Positions 44,656-57,299 are shown, counted from the stretch's first letter. The stretch: 64,000 nt of DNA from Tragulus kanchil (GCA_022376925.1 JAIOJX010000005.1:156813501-156877500), one strand, 5' to 3'. Program-made: numbers and translations. Notes: generated by a model from the letters alone, not told the origin.

Positions 44656-45559
44656 TATAAACCGAAGATAGAAAGCGTGGAGCAACTGAGAGTGCCAAAA
44701 AGATACGTGATAGCATACAACTCAGGGAAGAAGACCAGAATTCAAAGGGCCATCAAATTGGCGCACTCACACTCACACTGACACTGTAGTGTATCTTCTG
44801 GTAGCAGTGACAGCGGCAGAAGCCAAACAGAAGCCTCAGGCTCTGATGGAGGAGCCGCCTTCATTCTGAGCAGGAGAACTGGGGTGCCAGAAACATGGGA
44901 AGACTCCCCACTGCTCTCTCCTCACTGTCCTCCCCCTGCTCGGTCCCCATGGTAGTCATCGTCATGGGAGTTGCATGGCAGCCCCGAGGGGCCTCTGGAA
45001 GTCATAATGTGTCATGAGGGTCACAGAGGAAAGGCAATCAGGACAGTAATTCCGTCCAGTCGTTTGGACTAACTACTGGGCTCGCCTTCAAGCTGAGCAT
45101 GTGTGGATCTAAAGAGCATGCCAAAGGGTTTGACAATCCTTTAGTAAGATAGACCAACACCCAAGTCCCCTACTGGCCACTTCAAGGCACACAAATGGGA
45201 GAAGCCTGAAAAGCCTTGCAGAGCCTTTGTAAACAGAGCCAACATGGGAACCACAGTCCAAAGAAGGCTTCCTGGAATTTGCCACCTGAACCTAACCTGA
45301 TGACTGATTGTCTGCTGAAACAAAAAAACAAAACTCAGGAGCCTTGGGATTTTAATAAGACCCTGAAAATGTTCAGGATGTGATCCAAAATTACTGAGCG
45401 TAAGAAGAACTGAGACAATCTCAGCTCACAAGGGAAAAGATGATAAATAAAGTCAGCTGTATCATGACACAGGGTTAAAACTGTGAGACAAGGACTTAAA
45501 GCAACTCCTAAGTCCATACTTCAAGAAATAAGGAGGAACCTCCTGAAACAAACCAGAGA
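44656..45559. other. Unclassified intronic stretch
   Basis: Single copy. Short CACTCA repeats near 44763-44785. No exon recognised. Confidence 0.5.
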
Positions 45560-46582
45560 AGAAAGGTGGTGGCAAATGAGCACATGCGGAGCTGTCCAAC
45601 CTCATTAGCAATTAAAGAAAGGTAAATTAAAACAAGGATGAAATATCTCTGTACCTTTATTGAAATAGATTTTTTAATTTTTGTAAACTGACAGTATTCA
45701 GTGCTGACAAGGATATGGAGCAACTGAAACTCATACTGTGCTGGTGAGAAGGCAAAATGGTAAAGACACTTTTGGAAAAGACTTTGGTTTCTTATGAAAA
45801 GTTTCTTATGAAGTTATACATAGATATACCATGCAACTTGACTATTTAGCCTAGAGAAATTAAAACTTATGTTTCAAACACAGACATGTATGTACAGATG
45901 TGTATAGCAGTCCTCTTTATAATTAGTGAAGACTGGAAATAATCCCAGTGTGTGTTGACAAGTGAACAGCTCAGCTACATAAAACAGAATACTGCTCAGC
46001 AATTACGAGAGCAAACTACTAACACAGATGACAACAGGCAAAACCTCAGAGACCCTGGGCTCATACACTTGTATACAACCTGTGTGCCTGTGCTAAGTCG
46101 CTCAGCCCTACCTGACTCTTTGCGACCCCATGGACTGTAGCCCGCCAAACTTCCTCTGTCCATGGGATTTTCCTGGCAAGAATACAGAGTAGGTTGCCGT
46201 CTCCTCCTCTGGGAGGTCTTCCTGAACCCACATCTCCAGCTTCTCCTCCATTGCAGGCAGATTGTTTACTGCTAAGCCACCAAGGAAGTCTGGCATAGTC
46301 GGCAGGATACCGCCTAACACTATAGAACCTAATTCCACTCGTATGGCATTCTGAAAAAAATGAAAGTGTACTGATAATGAGCCAGAGTGGAGGAAAGCGT
46401 GAATCCAACAGGGCAGGATGAGGGAGTTTTGTGAAGTAATAGAACTCTGTGGTATTCTGATTATGATGGTGGTGACCCAAATCTGTATACGTGTTAAATC
46501 TCATAGAATTGCTCATGCGTGTGCAAACATGCACACAGCCAAGTCACTTTTACCATATGCTAATTTAATAAAATTTAAAATA
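45560..46582 (+). mobile_element. Old L1 3' end, split by a Bov-tA
   Basis: Left part 45560-46082 (GAGCAACTGAAACTCATACT, ACCATGCAACTTGACTATTT, ATAGCAGTCCTCTTTATAAT) and right part 46293-46582 (TCCACTCGTATGGCATTCTG, GATTATGATGGTGGTGACCC, TCTCATAGAATTG) form one diverged sense L1 3' region interrupted by the SINE at 46083-46292. Confidence 0.75.
46083..46292 (-). mobile_element. Bov-tA SINE inserted in L1
   Basis: Antisense: TGACTCTTTGCGACCCCATG, CTCTGTCCATGGGATTTTCC, then the tRNA-like head TTTACTGCTAAGCCACCAAG. Confidence 0.9.
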
Positions 46583-46640
46583 AAACAGGTTGGAATAAAG
46601 AAGATGGAAGGGAATATTAAACTATCTCAGCTAAGAAATG

Positions 46641-48790
46641 AATCTTATGTAGAGGACAGAAATTTTTTTTTAATTTCCCTAGGAAGAGTCCATTCAGCTG
46701 TGTAAGGGTACGGATTTGGTCAATTATTTCAGGCTGAACACAGTAGGACCCTTTACCACACTTTTTATGCAATTTGGGCAGGGTCTGGCAAGAGTAAGAG
46801 AACAGGAAAATTGAGGGCTTCTATGACCAGGAATATTGGTTGAGACTCTAGGTTTTGTGATTTGTTCACGTGGTGATTCTTGTGCATCTGTTAAATCCAG
46901 CATTGTCAGGGGGACACACAGATCCATAGGTGAGAGTCCCAGCATCTGGATACTTAAAAGCTGGTTGAAAAGACAGCACAAAGATGACTCCTTGGATCAG
47001 ACCCTGCGTTTACTCTGTAGAGCCCCAGATAAACCAGACACTCAGGGCTTCTCAGCCTGGGCTTGTTGGTGGAGTAACAGGCCATCACACATAAGGGTCC
47101 CGTAAGAGATCTGGGGACATCCGACCAGGGATAATCATCTATAATTCAATTTCCCTTCTGTGATCAACCCAGCTATCTAGGGGGTTCTTAAATGCCCCTC
47201 TAGATACTTTCCGATCTCTGTCCCACTTAAAGACTGTTTGCTTTTCATCTCCTTCTACATCACAATATTTCATCAAGCTCCAGGGTGTGTTTCCCTGACT
47301 TCCCAGTTGGCTGCAAGGCTCTGCCGGGCACAGCATAGGATGGGTAAAAGGAGATTGTGTCGTTCCATTTTCTAGCTTCAGCCTTTGAAATGGCCAGGGT
47401 TGGTCCAAGTGGCATTTACGATCATAACAGCTCGCCACCACCTTCCCACGGCTCCGAGTGAAAGCCGATCTCCGTGAAGAAGCATCGAGGAGCTTCTGCC
47501 TTCTGAACTTCATGTCCAAGGGGCCACCCCAAAGAGGGAAACTGAGACAGCCAGCGAGAGAGTCACTAGCTCCAACATGCAGAATGTGAACCAAGATCCG
47601 GGAAACCTGATTCCTATTAGTAGGTGGTCAGTAGAAAACTAGGGGCTGTTATGCCAGAAAATAAACCTGCCCCCACCACCGAACCAAGAAACACGGGAAC
47701 ACCTGTTAAAATTTAAAATAAAACGGGGAAAAAATGGGTTTTTTAAAATCTTATGTAGAGGACAGAAATTTTTTTTTAATTTCCCTAGGAAGAGTCCATT
47801 CAGCTGTGTAAGGGTACGGATTTGGTCAATTATTTCAGGCTGAACACAGTAGGACCCTTTACCACACTTTTTATGCAATTTGGGCAGGGTCTGGCAAGAG
47901 TAAGAGAACAGGAAAATTGAGGGCTTCTATGACCAGGAATATTGGTTGAGACTCTAGGTTTTGTGATTTGTTCACGTGGTGATTCTTGTGCATCTGTTAA
48001 ATCCAGCATTGTCAGGGGGACACACAGATCCATAGGTGAGAGTCCCAGCATCTGGATACTTAAAAGCTGGTTGAAAAGACAGCACAAAGATGACTCCTTG
48101 GATCAGACCCTGCGTTTACTCTGTAGAGCCCCAGATAAACCAGACACTCAGGGCTTCTCAGCCTGGGCTTGTTGGTGGAGTAACAGGCCATCACACATAA
48201 GGGTCCCGTAAGAGATCTGGGGACATCCGACCAGGGATAATCATCTATAATTCAATTTCCCTTCTGTGATCAACCCAGCTATCTAGGGGGTTCTTAAATG
48301 CCCCTCTAGATACTTTCCGATCTCTGTCCCACTTAAAGACTGTTTGCTTTTCATCTCCTTCTACATCACAATATTTCATCAAGCTCCAGGGTGTGTTTCC
48401 CTGACTTCCCAGTTGGCTGCAAGGCTCTGCCGGGCACAGCATAGGATGGGTAAAAGGAGATTGTGTCGTTCCATTTTCTAGCTTCAGCCTTTGAAATGGC
48501 CAGGGTTGGTCCAAGTGGCATTTACGATCATAACAGCTCGCCACCACCTTCCCACGGCTCCGAGTGAAAGCCGATCTCCGTGAAGAAGCATCGAGGAGCT
48601 TCTGCCTTCTGAACTTCATGTCCAAGGGGCCACCCCAAAGAGGGAAACTGAGACAGCCAGCGAGAGAGTCACTAGCTCCAACATGCAGAATGTGAACCAA
48701 GATCCGGGAAACCTGATTCCTATTAGTAGGTGGTCAGTAGAAAACTAGGGGCTGTTATGCCAGAAAATAAACCTGCCCCCCCACCACCAC
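46641..48790 (+). repeat. Tandem duplication 12 (2 x ~1.04 kb)
   Basis: Copy A is 46641-47680 and copy B is 47747-48790, constant offset 1106 until a C-run change at the end. The 66-bp spacer includes AAAATTTAAAATAAAAC (47708-47724), which also occurs upstream of copy A at 46570-46586, followed by garbled sequence. Copy B therefore probably starts earlier with a low-quality edge. The unit has no recognised repeat; its 151-codon reverse ORF has no family resemblance. Confidence 0.97.
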
Positions 48791-48871
48791 CAAGTACCAT
48801 CCAGGCCTCTTAAGAAATCAGGCAGCAGACTGGCTGGAGTATTTCATTTCCTCTGCCTCTCTCTTTGCCAG

Positions 48872-51101
48872 CTTGGTTGCCAGAGAATGAGTTGTTTGTA
48901 AGAAACGGTATCAGCTGCAGGCAGTGGTAATCTTTTTCAGACCAGGAGGATGAAGGACAAGAAAGAAAGGAGACAGCAGATGCTGCCAGGGACCACCCTG
49001 TCCCCCCGAGCATGCTGTGTGCCCGCCTAGCGCCACCTCACCTACGGGCCCCTCCCAGCCCCTCTGAGAGCCTTCTCTGACCATCCAAGAGATGCACTCA
49101 GGGCAGACTAGTGCCAGGGAATTAGCGCCCCCCAGGAGACCTCTCCAGTGCCTCTTAGAAGTGAGTGTGGACACACCCCCACCTCCCTCACACCAGGAGG
49201 CGACAACTCAGAGAGATGTGTCCTGCGCTGACCTCCAGGGGTCCCCAGTGGAGCCGAGCTGCACCGAATGGGCTTGCTAGTGCCCGGGTCCCAGACTACT
49301 TTCTTATCAGTTTGTCCAGGGTTTGCTTCCCAAATAAATTACTTGTCCTAGGGTCTGCTTATGGAAGACACCTCACAGAGACAGGGGTCATCTTAACTCA
49401 AACAGTTAAAGGAAGACAGAAAAAAACTGGGAGTGGGCCGATGGAGGTAGATCTAGAGGGTTAAAGTGAGGAAAGAAACACAGGCCACCTGGGAGCCCTC
49501 GACGGCCTCCTGGAAGCCCCAAGGTCAGTATTGTTAGGAATCGGGGATGGGCCGTTGGGCTCTGTTTGCCGTCCAGAAACTCAGTTCTCCTTTTCCTGCT
49601 GTACTTGCAAGATCTTGTGTCACTTGTGACCTAAGTTGGTGCTTTCCCAAGATCCAGGTAAAAACCACCAATCCCACCAAACACTCCCCTCGTGGCTAAA
49701 GACAACCCACGAATGATCATGGACTTCAGTTGACTGATACGTAATCCATGAAACACAGATTTCTGTGGTACAGAAAGTCACTACCTCAAACCCATTGTCT
49801 CCAGCAGACAATGGCCCAGGGCCCAGAGTGAAGTTCCCACCAAGAGCCCCATGTCCCACATCTTCACTCTCCACTGACACTCTGGACTGTGAAATCATCG
49901 CCACAAAGAAGGAGTCCGATCCGTGGCCAATGACAGGTCAGCGTCACACTCCCTTTCTGTGAATTCGATGCTCTTAGCCAGGACAAGAAATTTGGCCCCT
50001 TGGTTGCCAGAGAATGAGTTGTTTGTAAGAAACGGTATCAGCTGCAGGCAGTGGTAATCTTTTTCAGACCAGGAGGATGAAGGACAAGAAAGAAAGGAGA
50101 CAGCAGATGCTGCCAGGGACCACCCTGTCCCCCCGAGCATGCTGTGTGCCCGCCTAGCGCCACCTCACCTACGGGCCCCTCCCAGCCCCTCTGAGAGCCT
50201 TCTCTGACCATCCAAGAGATGCACTCAGGGCAGACTAGTGCCAGGGAATTAGCGCCCCCCAGGAGACCTCTCCAGTGCCTCTTAGAAGTGAGTGTGGACA
50301 CACCCCCACCTCCCTCACACCAGGAGGCGACAACTCAGAGAGATGTGTCCTGCGCTGACCTCCAGGGGTCCCCAGTGGAGCCGAGCTGCACCCGAATGGG
50401 CTTGCTAGTGCCCGGGTCCCAGACTACTTTCTTATCAGTTTGTCCAGGGTTTGCTTCCCAAATAAATTACTTGTCCTAGGGTCTGCTTATGGAAGACACC
50501 TCACAGAGACAGGGGTCATCTTAACTCAAACAGTTAAAGGAAGACAGAAAAAAACTGGGAGTGGGCCGATGGAGGTAGATCTAGAGGGTTAAAGTGAGGA
50601 AAGAAACACAGGCCACCTGGGAGCCCTCGACGGCCTCCTGGAAGCCCCAAGGTCAGTATTGTTAGGAATCGGGGATGGGCCGTTGGGCTCTGTTTGCCGT
50701 CCAGAAACTCAGTTCTCCTTTTCCTGCTGTACTTGCAAGATCTTGTGTCACTTGTGACCTAAGTTGGTGCTTTCCCAAGATCCAGGTAAAAACCACCAAT
50801 CCCACCAAACACTCCCCTCGTGGCTAAAGACAACCCACGAATGATCATGGACTTCAGTTGACTGATACGTAATCCATGAAACACAGATTTCTGTGGTACA
50901 GAAAGTCACTACCTCAAACCCATTGTCTCCAGCAGACAATGGCCCAGGGCCCAGAGTGAAGTTCCCACCAAGAGCCCCATGTCCCACATCTTCACTCTCC
51001 ACTGACACTCTGGACTGTGAAATCATCGCCACAAAGAAGGAGTCCGATCCGTGGCCAATGACAGGTCAGCGTCACACTCCCTTTCTGTGAATTCCGATGC
51101 T
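48872..51101 (+). repeat. Tandem duplication 13 (2 x ~1.1 kb)
   Basis: Copy A is 48872-49972 and copy B is 49999-51101; offset 1127 rises to 1129 through two single-C gains (GCACCGAATG versus GCACCCGAATG; GAATTCGATG versus GAATTCCGATG). The 26-bp spacer is 49973-49998. The unit contains no recognised repeat or gene. Confidence 0.97.
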
Positions 51102-52261
51102 TCTCCCGCAGCCCGGCGCCCTCCCCTGCCCGCGCGCACCCAGCTCCAGGGCCAAAGCTGTTTCAGGTGGAGGCCATTTGGGAGGAGGAGCAATCCTCGG
51201 ATTCCTCTCCTAATTCCTTGGCCGCTGCTTGGGCCCCCTGACGCTGACCAAATCTAAATCAGGTGTGTTTGTTTTAGACCCACGAGGCCGGGCCAGCATG
51301 GCCAGCATAGCGCTGCCTGCAGAATATTAGCTTTTGATATGTTTAAGAAGGGTGAAAAAAGAACAAATGTAAGCAAACCTCGTTTTTTCGGCAGTTTGTG
51401 AGCTCAGATTGGCGTCCGTTAGGTACATAGTCAGCCGGCTGTGTGTGAGAGAAGGCCGTCCTTTTCCAGTTGGCGTGGCTCCTGGCCTCGGCCCGCCCCT
51501 CTAAGCCACCATTCCTGCTCCTGGACTGGGGGAGGGGGCCGACAGTGGCGCTGGAGGACCCTTCTCCCCAGGGTCTCCTGTGTCCCTGGCTCACCAACCC
51601 ACAACAGCCCAACAGCTCGTGCCTTGTTTTTTTTTTTTTCTTTTATTTCGAAATTAGTATGGCCCGTCCCTGACTGGCATCAGTGCTGGAAATTCAGACA
51701 TTCATCTCAACACCAGTGCCCAGACGGCTCCTGTGGGGGGCTCCAGGGGCCGCCTCCGGAAGGCTCTGGAGCGCTGCCCGGGTCTCCTCCCCTGGCTTCG
51801 CCTTCCTCTGTCCTTCGGGGACTGCCCCTGGCTGAGCCCACCACCCTCTGGGGCAGGCATGGCAGGTGGTCACCACTCCTGCCTCAGGGACCCCGTACCT
51901 CCAGCTTCCACACCGCGCTAGGCCAGGCCAACTTTGACAGGACCTCACCATACGCTTGAGGCTAACGGATGCTCCCCAGAAAGTGGCTTTTCTAAATTTC
52001 ATGTCTGGCAGTGGGGCCCTGGAGGGCCCTCGCCCATGGCTTTAAAGCCTTGTCCACAGAGGCCGCCACGACTCCTAGCCCGGTCCTCCAGGGAGCAACC
52101 TGCTGTAAACCCCAGGCCCAGCTGCCTCTTCCCGTATTTCCTCTCTCCAGGACATCGTCTGGATCATAGCTGTGACAGATATTTCATAGCAGTTTGTTTT
52201 CGCTAGCTAAACTGTCTCTTTTTTAATGTTATTGAAATGTAGGGTTTGGGGGTTTTTTCAC
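51102..52261. other. GC-rich, repeat-poor intronic block
   Basis: About 1.1 kb of single-copy sequence, CpG-richer than the surroundings, especially 51105-51140 (GCAGCCCGGCGCCC, CCCGCGCGCACCC) and 51400-51560. No interspersed repeat apart from a T-run at 51627-51643. ORFs up to 172 codons lack recognisable domains. It could be a regulatory element, but nothing in it proves this. Confidence 0.5.
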
Positions 52262-53190
52262 ATTTTTTAGGGCTTTTGTTTATTTATTTTTTAACACCAA
52301 AACAGTTTGTGTTATAGTCGATTGTAATAGTTTCCTGTGAATGGTGAAGGGACTCTGCCACACATATATACATGGATCCGTTCTTCCCCCAATCCCCCTC
52401 CCTTCCTGTCGGGCATATAACATTGAACAGAGTTCCCTGCGCTATACAATAGGTATAGGTATAGGTTGGTTAGCCGTTTTAAATATAGCAGTGTGTACAT
52501 GACCTTCCCAAAGTCCTTGACTATCCCTCCCTCCCACTGGCAACCATGAGTTAGTTTTTTAAGTCTGTGAGTCTCTTTCTATATTGTAAGTTCATTTGTA
52601 TCATTTCATTTTAGATTCCAGATATAAGTGATGTCATATGATAGTTCTCCTCTGAGTTACTTCACTCAGTATGACACTCTCCAGGGATCTATCCATGTTG
52701 CTGCAAATGGCCTTATTTCATTCTTTTTAATGGCTGAGTAGTATTCCATTTTATATACATATCACATCTTCCCTATCCTTTCCTCTGTCTATGGACATTT
52801 AGTTTGTTTCCTTGTCTTGGCTATTATAAACAGTGCTTCAATGAACATTGGGGTGCAAGTATCTTTGGGGGCCATGTGTTTTTCTCAGTAGATGCCCAGG
52901 AATGGGACTGCAGGGTCATATGGTAGCTCTATTTTTAGTTTTTTAAGGAACTTCCATTCTGTTCTCCATTGTGGCTGTACCAGTTTACATTCCCACCAAC
53001 AGTGCAGGAGGGTTCCCTTCTCTCCACACCCTCTCCAGCATTTGTTGTTTGTGGATATTTTATGATAGCATTCTGACCTGTGCGAGGTAGTATCTCATCG
53101 TACTTTTAATCTGCATTTCTCCAATAACTAGCAATGTTGAACATCTTTTCATATGCCTGTTGGCTATCTCTGTGTCCTCTTTAGAGAAAT
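52262..53190 (-). mobile_element. L1 3' region, antisense, long fragment
   Basis: Nearly continuous reversed L1: TTTTTTAACACCAAAACAG, CATATAACATTGAACAGAG, TTTAATGGCTGAGTAGTATT, CATTGGGGTGCAAGTATC, ACATTCCCACCAACAGTGCA, GGTTCCCTTCTCTCCACACC. The end overlaps the start of dup 14A. Confidence 0.9.
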
Positions 53191-53257
53191 GTCTATTGAA
53201 GTATAGCTGATTTGCAGTGTTGTATTAGTCTCTGCTATACAGCAAAGTGATTCAGTT

Positions 53258-53309
<52 letters not shown>

Positions 53310-53520
53310 TTCTTTATATTATTTTCCATTATGGTTTATCACAGGCTATTGAATGTAGTTCCCTGTGCTATAGAGTAGGGCCTTGTTGTTTATCCATTCT
53401 ATATATAACACTTTGCATCTGCTAAGCCCAAACTCCCAATACTTCATTTCCCCTTCCCCCTCCCCTCTGGCATTCACAAGTCTGTTCTCCATGTTTTTGA
53501 ATATGTTTCAGATCTGACCA
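53191..53520 (-). mobile_element. L1 3' end, antisense, with (TA)n (dup 14A)
   Basis: GAAGTATAGCTGATTTGCAG, CTCTGCTATACAGCAAAGTG, the TA microsatellite at 53266-53308, TTCCCTGTGCTATAGAGTAG and TCTGTTCTCCATGTTTTTG. This is a second L1 end directly after the first. Confidence 0.88.
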
Positions 53521-53531
53521 CTTCTGTCTTG

Positions 53532-53968
53532 TTAGGTTGGTGCTAAAGTAATTTCAGTTTTGCACTGTTAAACTTTGCCATTTGATATTGGACTATATTG
53601 TTAAATAAATGTGGCTTTTTTATACATCATTTCATAAATCATTTTAATGCACACTTCTTTATGGTGTCTTGCTAATGACATTACTTGCTGTTTATCTTTA
53701 TTTTATACTATAGAAATGTTGTTAAACCAAAAGCAAATTTAGTCTAGTGACATTTTTTTTATTTGAAATCAAAATGGGTCATAAAGCAGCAAAGATAACT
53801 CACAGATCAAAAACACATTTGACCCAGGAACTGCTAATGAACGTACAGTGCGGCGGTGGTTCAAGAAGTTTTGCAAAGGAGACGAGAGCCTTGAAGATGA
53901 GGAACGAGTGGTCAGCCATCGGAGGCTGACAGCGACCAACTGAGAGGATCATCAAAGCTGATCCTCTT
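53532..53968 (+). mobile_element. Mariner transposon 5' fragment (dup 14A)
   Basis: Starts with the mariner-type terminal repeat TTAGGTTGGTGCTAAAGTAA. From 53836 it encodes an N-terminal transposase piece, RTVRRWFKKFCKGDESLEDE, closely like Hsmar1-type mariner transposases, then breaks off after GCTGATCCTCTT. No catalytic domain remains. Copy A also lacks one T (GAACGAGTGG where copy B has GAACGTAGTGG), which breaks the frame earlier. Confidence 0.88.
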
Positions 53969-54319
53969 CCTGAATTGAGGGTTTGCTGAGCCCTGAGATG
54001 CTCGCTGTCATGTCTTCTCAGTTATTGAGTACAGGTGTTCATCCATCTCACCCAGCCTGAACTCGGATATCCTAAGTCATAATTAAGAACTAAGCCTTTT
54101 TGTGAAAACATAGGACTCAGTTTGTGAGTAAACTCATGAAAAGCCCCACTATTTTTGTTGACCCTTACAATCGTTGTTTGTGGATATTTTATGATAGCAT
54201 TCTGACCTGTGCGAGGTAGTATCTCATCGTACTTTTAATCTGCATTTCTCCAATAACTAGCAATGTTGAACATCTTTTCATATGCCTGTTGGCTATCTCT
54301 GTGTCCTCTTTAGAGAAAT

Positions 54320-54386
54320 GTCTATTGAAGTATAGCTGATTTGCAGTGTTGTATTAGTCTCTGCTATACAGCAAAGTGATTCAGTT

Positions 54387-54436
<50 letters not shown>

Positions 54437-54648
54437 TTCTTTATATTATTTTCCATTATGGTTTATCACAGGCTATTGAATGTAGTTCCCTGTGCTATAG
54501 AGTAGGGCCTTGTTGTTTATCCATTCTATATATAACACTTTGCATCTGCTAAGCCCAAACTCCCAATACTTCATTTCCCCTTCCCCCTCCCCTCTGGCAT
54601 TCACAAGTCTGTTCTCCATGTTTTTGAATATGTTTCAGATCTGACCAC
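54320..54648 (-). mobile_element. L1 3' end, antisense, with (TA)n (dup 14B)
   Basis: Copy B of the 53191-53520 L1 end; TA repeat at 54396-54434. Confidence 0.88.
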
Positions 54649-54658
54649 TTCTGTCTTG

Positions 54659-55096
54659 TTAGGTTGGTGCTAAAGTAATTTCAGTTTTGCACTGTTAAAC
54701 TTTGCCATTTGATATTGGACTATATTGTTAAATAAATGTGGCTTTTTTATACATCATTTCATAAATCATTTTAATGCACACTTCTTTATGGTGTCTTGCT
54801 AATGACATTACTTGCTGTTTATCTTTATTTTATACTATAGAAATGTTGTTAAACCAAAAGCAAATTTAGTCTAGTGACATTTTTTTTATTTGAAATCAAA
54901 ATGGGTCATAAAGCAGCAAAGATAACTCACAGATCAAAAACACATTTGACCCAGGAACTGCTAATGAACGTACAGTGCGGCGGTGGTTCAAGAAGTTTTG
55001 CAAAGGAGACGAGAGCCTTGAAGATGAGGAACGTAGTGGCCAGCCATCGGAGGCTGACAGCGACCAACTGAGAGGATCATCAAAGCTGATCCTCTT
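54659..55096 (+). mobile_element. Mariner transposon 5' fragment (dup 14B)
   Basis: Copy B of the mariner relic. The frame runs further here, giving ERSGQPSEADSDQLRGS after the shared segment, then ends where the element is truncated. Confidence 0.88.
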
Positions 55097-55121
55097 CCTG
55101 AATTGAGGGTTTGCTGAGCCC

Positions 55122-57299
55122 TGAGATGCTCGCTGTCATGTCTTCTCAGTTATTGAGTACAGGTGTTCATCCATCTCACCCAGCCTGAACTCGGATATCC
55201 TAAGTCATAATTAAGAACTAAGCCTTTTTGTGAAAACATAGGACTCAGTTTGTGAGTAAACTCATGAAAAGCCCCACAAATATTTTTGTACTCACCAAAA
55301 CAAAACACGAAATCTAGGACACTAAAGAATCCACGTCCACCACCACAACTGGTTCATCTTCAATCTGTCATGATGGGTTCTGTAAAAAATGTCAGGCTGT
55401 CTCTAATGTCTCAGTATGAAGCTTGTATTATTTCTATTTGAGTATGATGGGGCCAGTCCCTTCTCTGTGTCTGTTTTCCTTCTCTCTGAGTGCTCACTGC
55501 CTTTCTTATGTCATCATTTGGAGTTGTCAACTGCCCTGAGACGCACACAGCACCGAACCCCAGGGCCATCAGCCCTGCTTACACGTGTTCCAACCCCCAC
55601 CCTACCCCTCGCCTCCTGAGGAAGGCAGAAGTGTAGGCCTTAGGTTGGGAGGACCAGCCTCTGTCCACGGGGACTGGATTCTGTACAGAAATGGTTTACT
55701 AGGACATCGTGAAGACAGCGTTCAAGTTCAGAAAGGGGGAAATGTGTTCTTCCTGAAGGGCCTCCTCTGCAAAATGGCCAGCAGATGCAACTGCTTTCCC
55801 CGTTCCTCTCCCTCCTGGGAATACTTAGCCACCACAGAAACCTCAGGAGAAAGAGCTCTAGCGCTAGTCTCTGGAAAATAAAGCAAAATAAAAGAGTGAA
55901 GCTAGGAATCATTGCAGGCTCAGAAAGCAGGGCTATTACCACCACCCTTTCAAGAAAGCTTGTTAAAAGGTCATTTACTTCTGCCTACGGAAATCAATCA
56001 TATTTACCAATGTCAAGCAGCGTGAAAGACCTTGTTACTAATGAAAGTGATGGTGATCTTGAGGCTGAGTAACCACTCTGAAGGCAGAGATTTAGTCCGT
56101 GGGGGCCTGCATGTGGAGAAATTTGGAGTCAAGCTCAGTGACTGCAGAAGCCCTGAGCTGGGACCGTCACAAGGACATTGTGCCCACCAAAGGACCCAAT
56201 TAGAAATGCGGTGAGATGCTCGCTGTCATGTCTTCTCAGTTATTGAGTACAGGTGTTCATCCATCTCACCCAGCCTGAACTCGGATATCCTAAGTCATAA
56301 TTAAGAACTAAGCCTTTTTGTGAAAACATAGGACTCAGTTTGTGAGTAAACTCATGAAAAGCCCCACAAATATTTTTGTACTCACCAAAACAAAACACGA
56401 AATCTAGGACACTAAAGAATCCACGTCCACCACCACAACTGGTTCATCTTCAATCTGTCATGATGGGTTCTGTAAAAAATGTCAGGCTGTCTCTAATGTC
56501 TCAGTATGAAGCTTGTATTATTTCTATTTGAGTATGATGGGGCCAGTCCCTTCTCTGTGTCTGTTTTCCTTCTCTCTGAGTGCTCACTGCCTTTCTTATG
56601 TCATCATTTGGAGTTGTCAACTGCCCTGAGACGCACACAGCACCGAACCCCAGGGCCATCAGCCCTGCTTACACGTGTTCCAACCCCCACCCTACCCCTC
56701 GCCTCCTGAGGAAGGCAGAAGTGTAGGCCTTAGGTTGGGAGGACCAGCCTCTGTCCACGGGGACTGGATTCTGTACAGAAATGGTTTACTAGGACATCGT
56801 GAAGACAGCGTTCAAGTTCAGAAAGGGGAACTGTGTTCTTCCTGAAGGGCCTCCTCTGCAAAATGGCCAGCAGATGCAACTGCTTTCCCCCGTTCCTCTC
56901 CCCTCCCTGGGAATACTTAGCCACCACAGAAACCTCAGGAGAAAGAGCTCTAGCGCTAGTCTCTGGAAAATAAAGCAAAATAAAAGAGTGAAGCTAGGAA
57001 TCATTGCAGGCTCAGAAAGCAGGGCTATTACCACCACCCTTTCAAGAAAGCTTGTTAAAAGGTCATTTACTTCTGCCTACGGAAATCAATCATATTTACC
57101 AATGTCAAGCAGCGTGAAAGACCTTGTTACTAATGAAAGTGATGGTGATCTTGAGGCTGAGTAACCACTCTGAAGGCAGAGATTTAGTCCGTGGGGGCCT
57201 GCATGTGGAGAAATTTGGAGTCAAGCTCAGTGACTGCAGAAGCCCTGAGCTGGGACCGTCACAAGGACATTGTGCCCACAGGACCCAATGAAATGGGTT
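55122..57299 (+). repeat. Tandem duplication 15 (overlaps dups 14 and 16)
   Basis: Copy A is 55122 to about 56210 and copy B 56212 to about 57299; offset 1090 rising to 1092. Differences cluster in G and C runs (GAAAGGGGGAAATG versus GAAAGGGGAACTG; GCTTTCCCCGTT versus GCTTTCCCCCGTT). The end of copy A (CCACCAAAGGACCCAATTAG) is a garbled form of CCACAGGACCCAATG in copy B. No recognised repeat or gene in the unit. Confidence 0.96.

Larger units (their letters stand above)
53044..55277 (+). repeat. Tandem duplication 14 (2 x ~1.1 kb)
   Basis: Copy A is 53044-54149 and copy B is 54173-55277. Offset is 1129, then 1127 after the TA microsatellite (B has one TA unit fewer), then 1128 after one T in the mariner region. 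Copy A ends in ACTATTTTTGTTGACCCTTACAATC, which looks like a garbled form of the true continuation ACAAATATTTTTGTACTCACC in copy B. Confidence 0.97.

Noticed and set aside
51441..51959. 172-codon ORF on the + strand
   Set aside because: Low-complexity Pro/Ser/Gly-rich translation of GC-rich DNA, no recognisable domain, and overlapping ORFs in other frames of similar quality.
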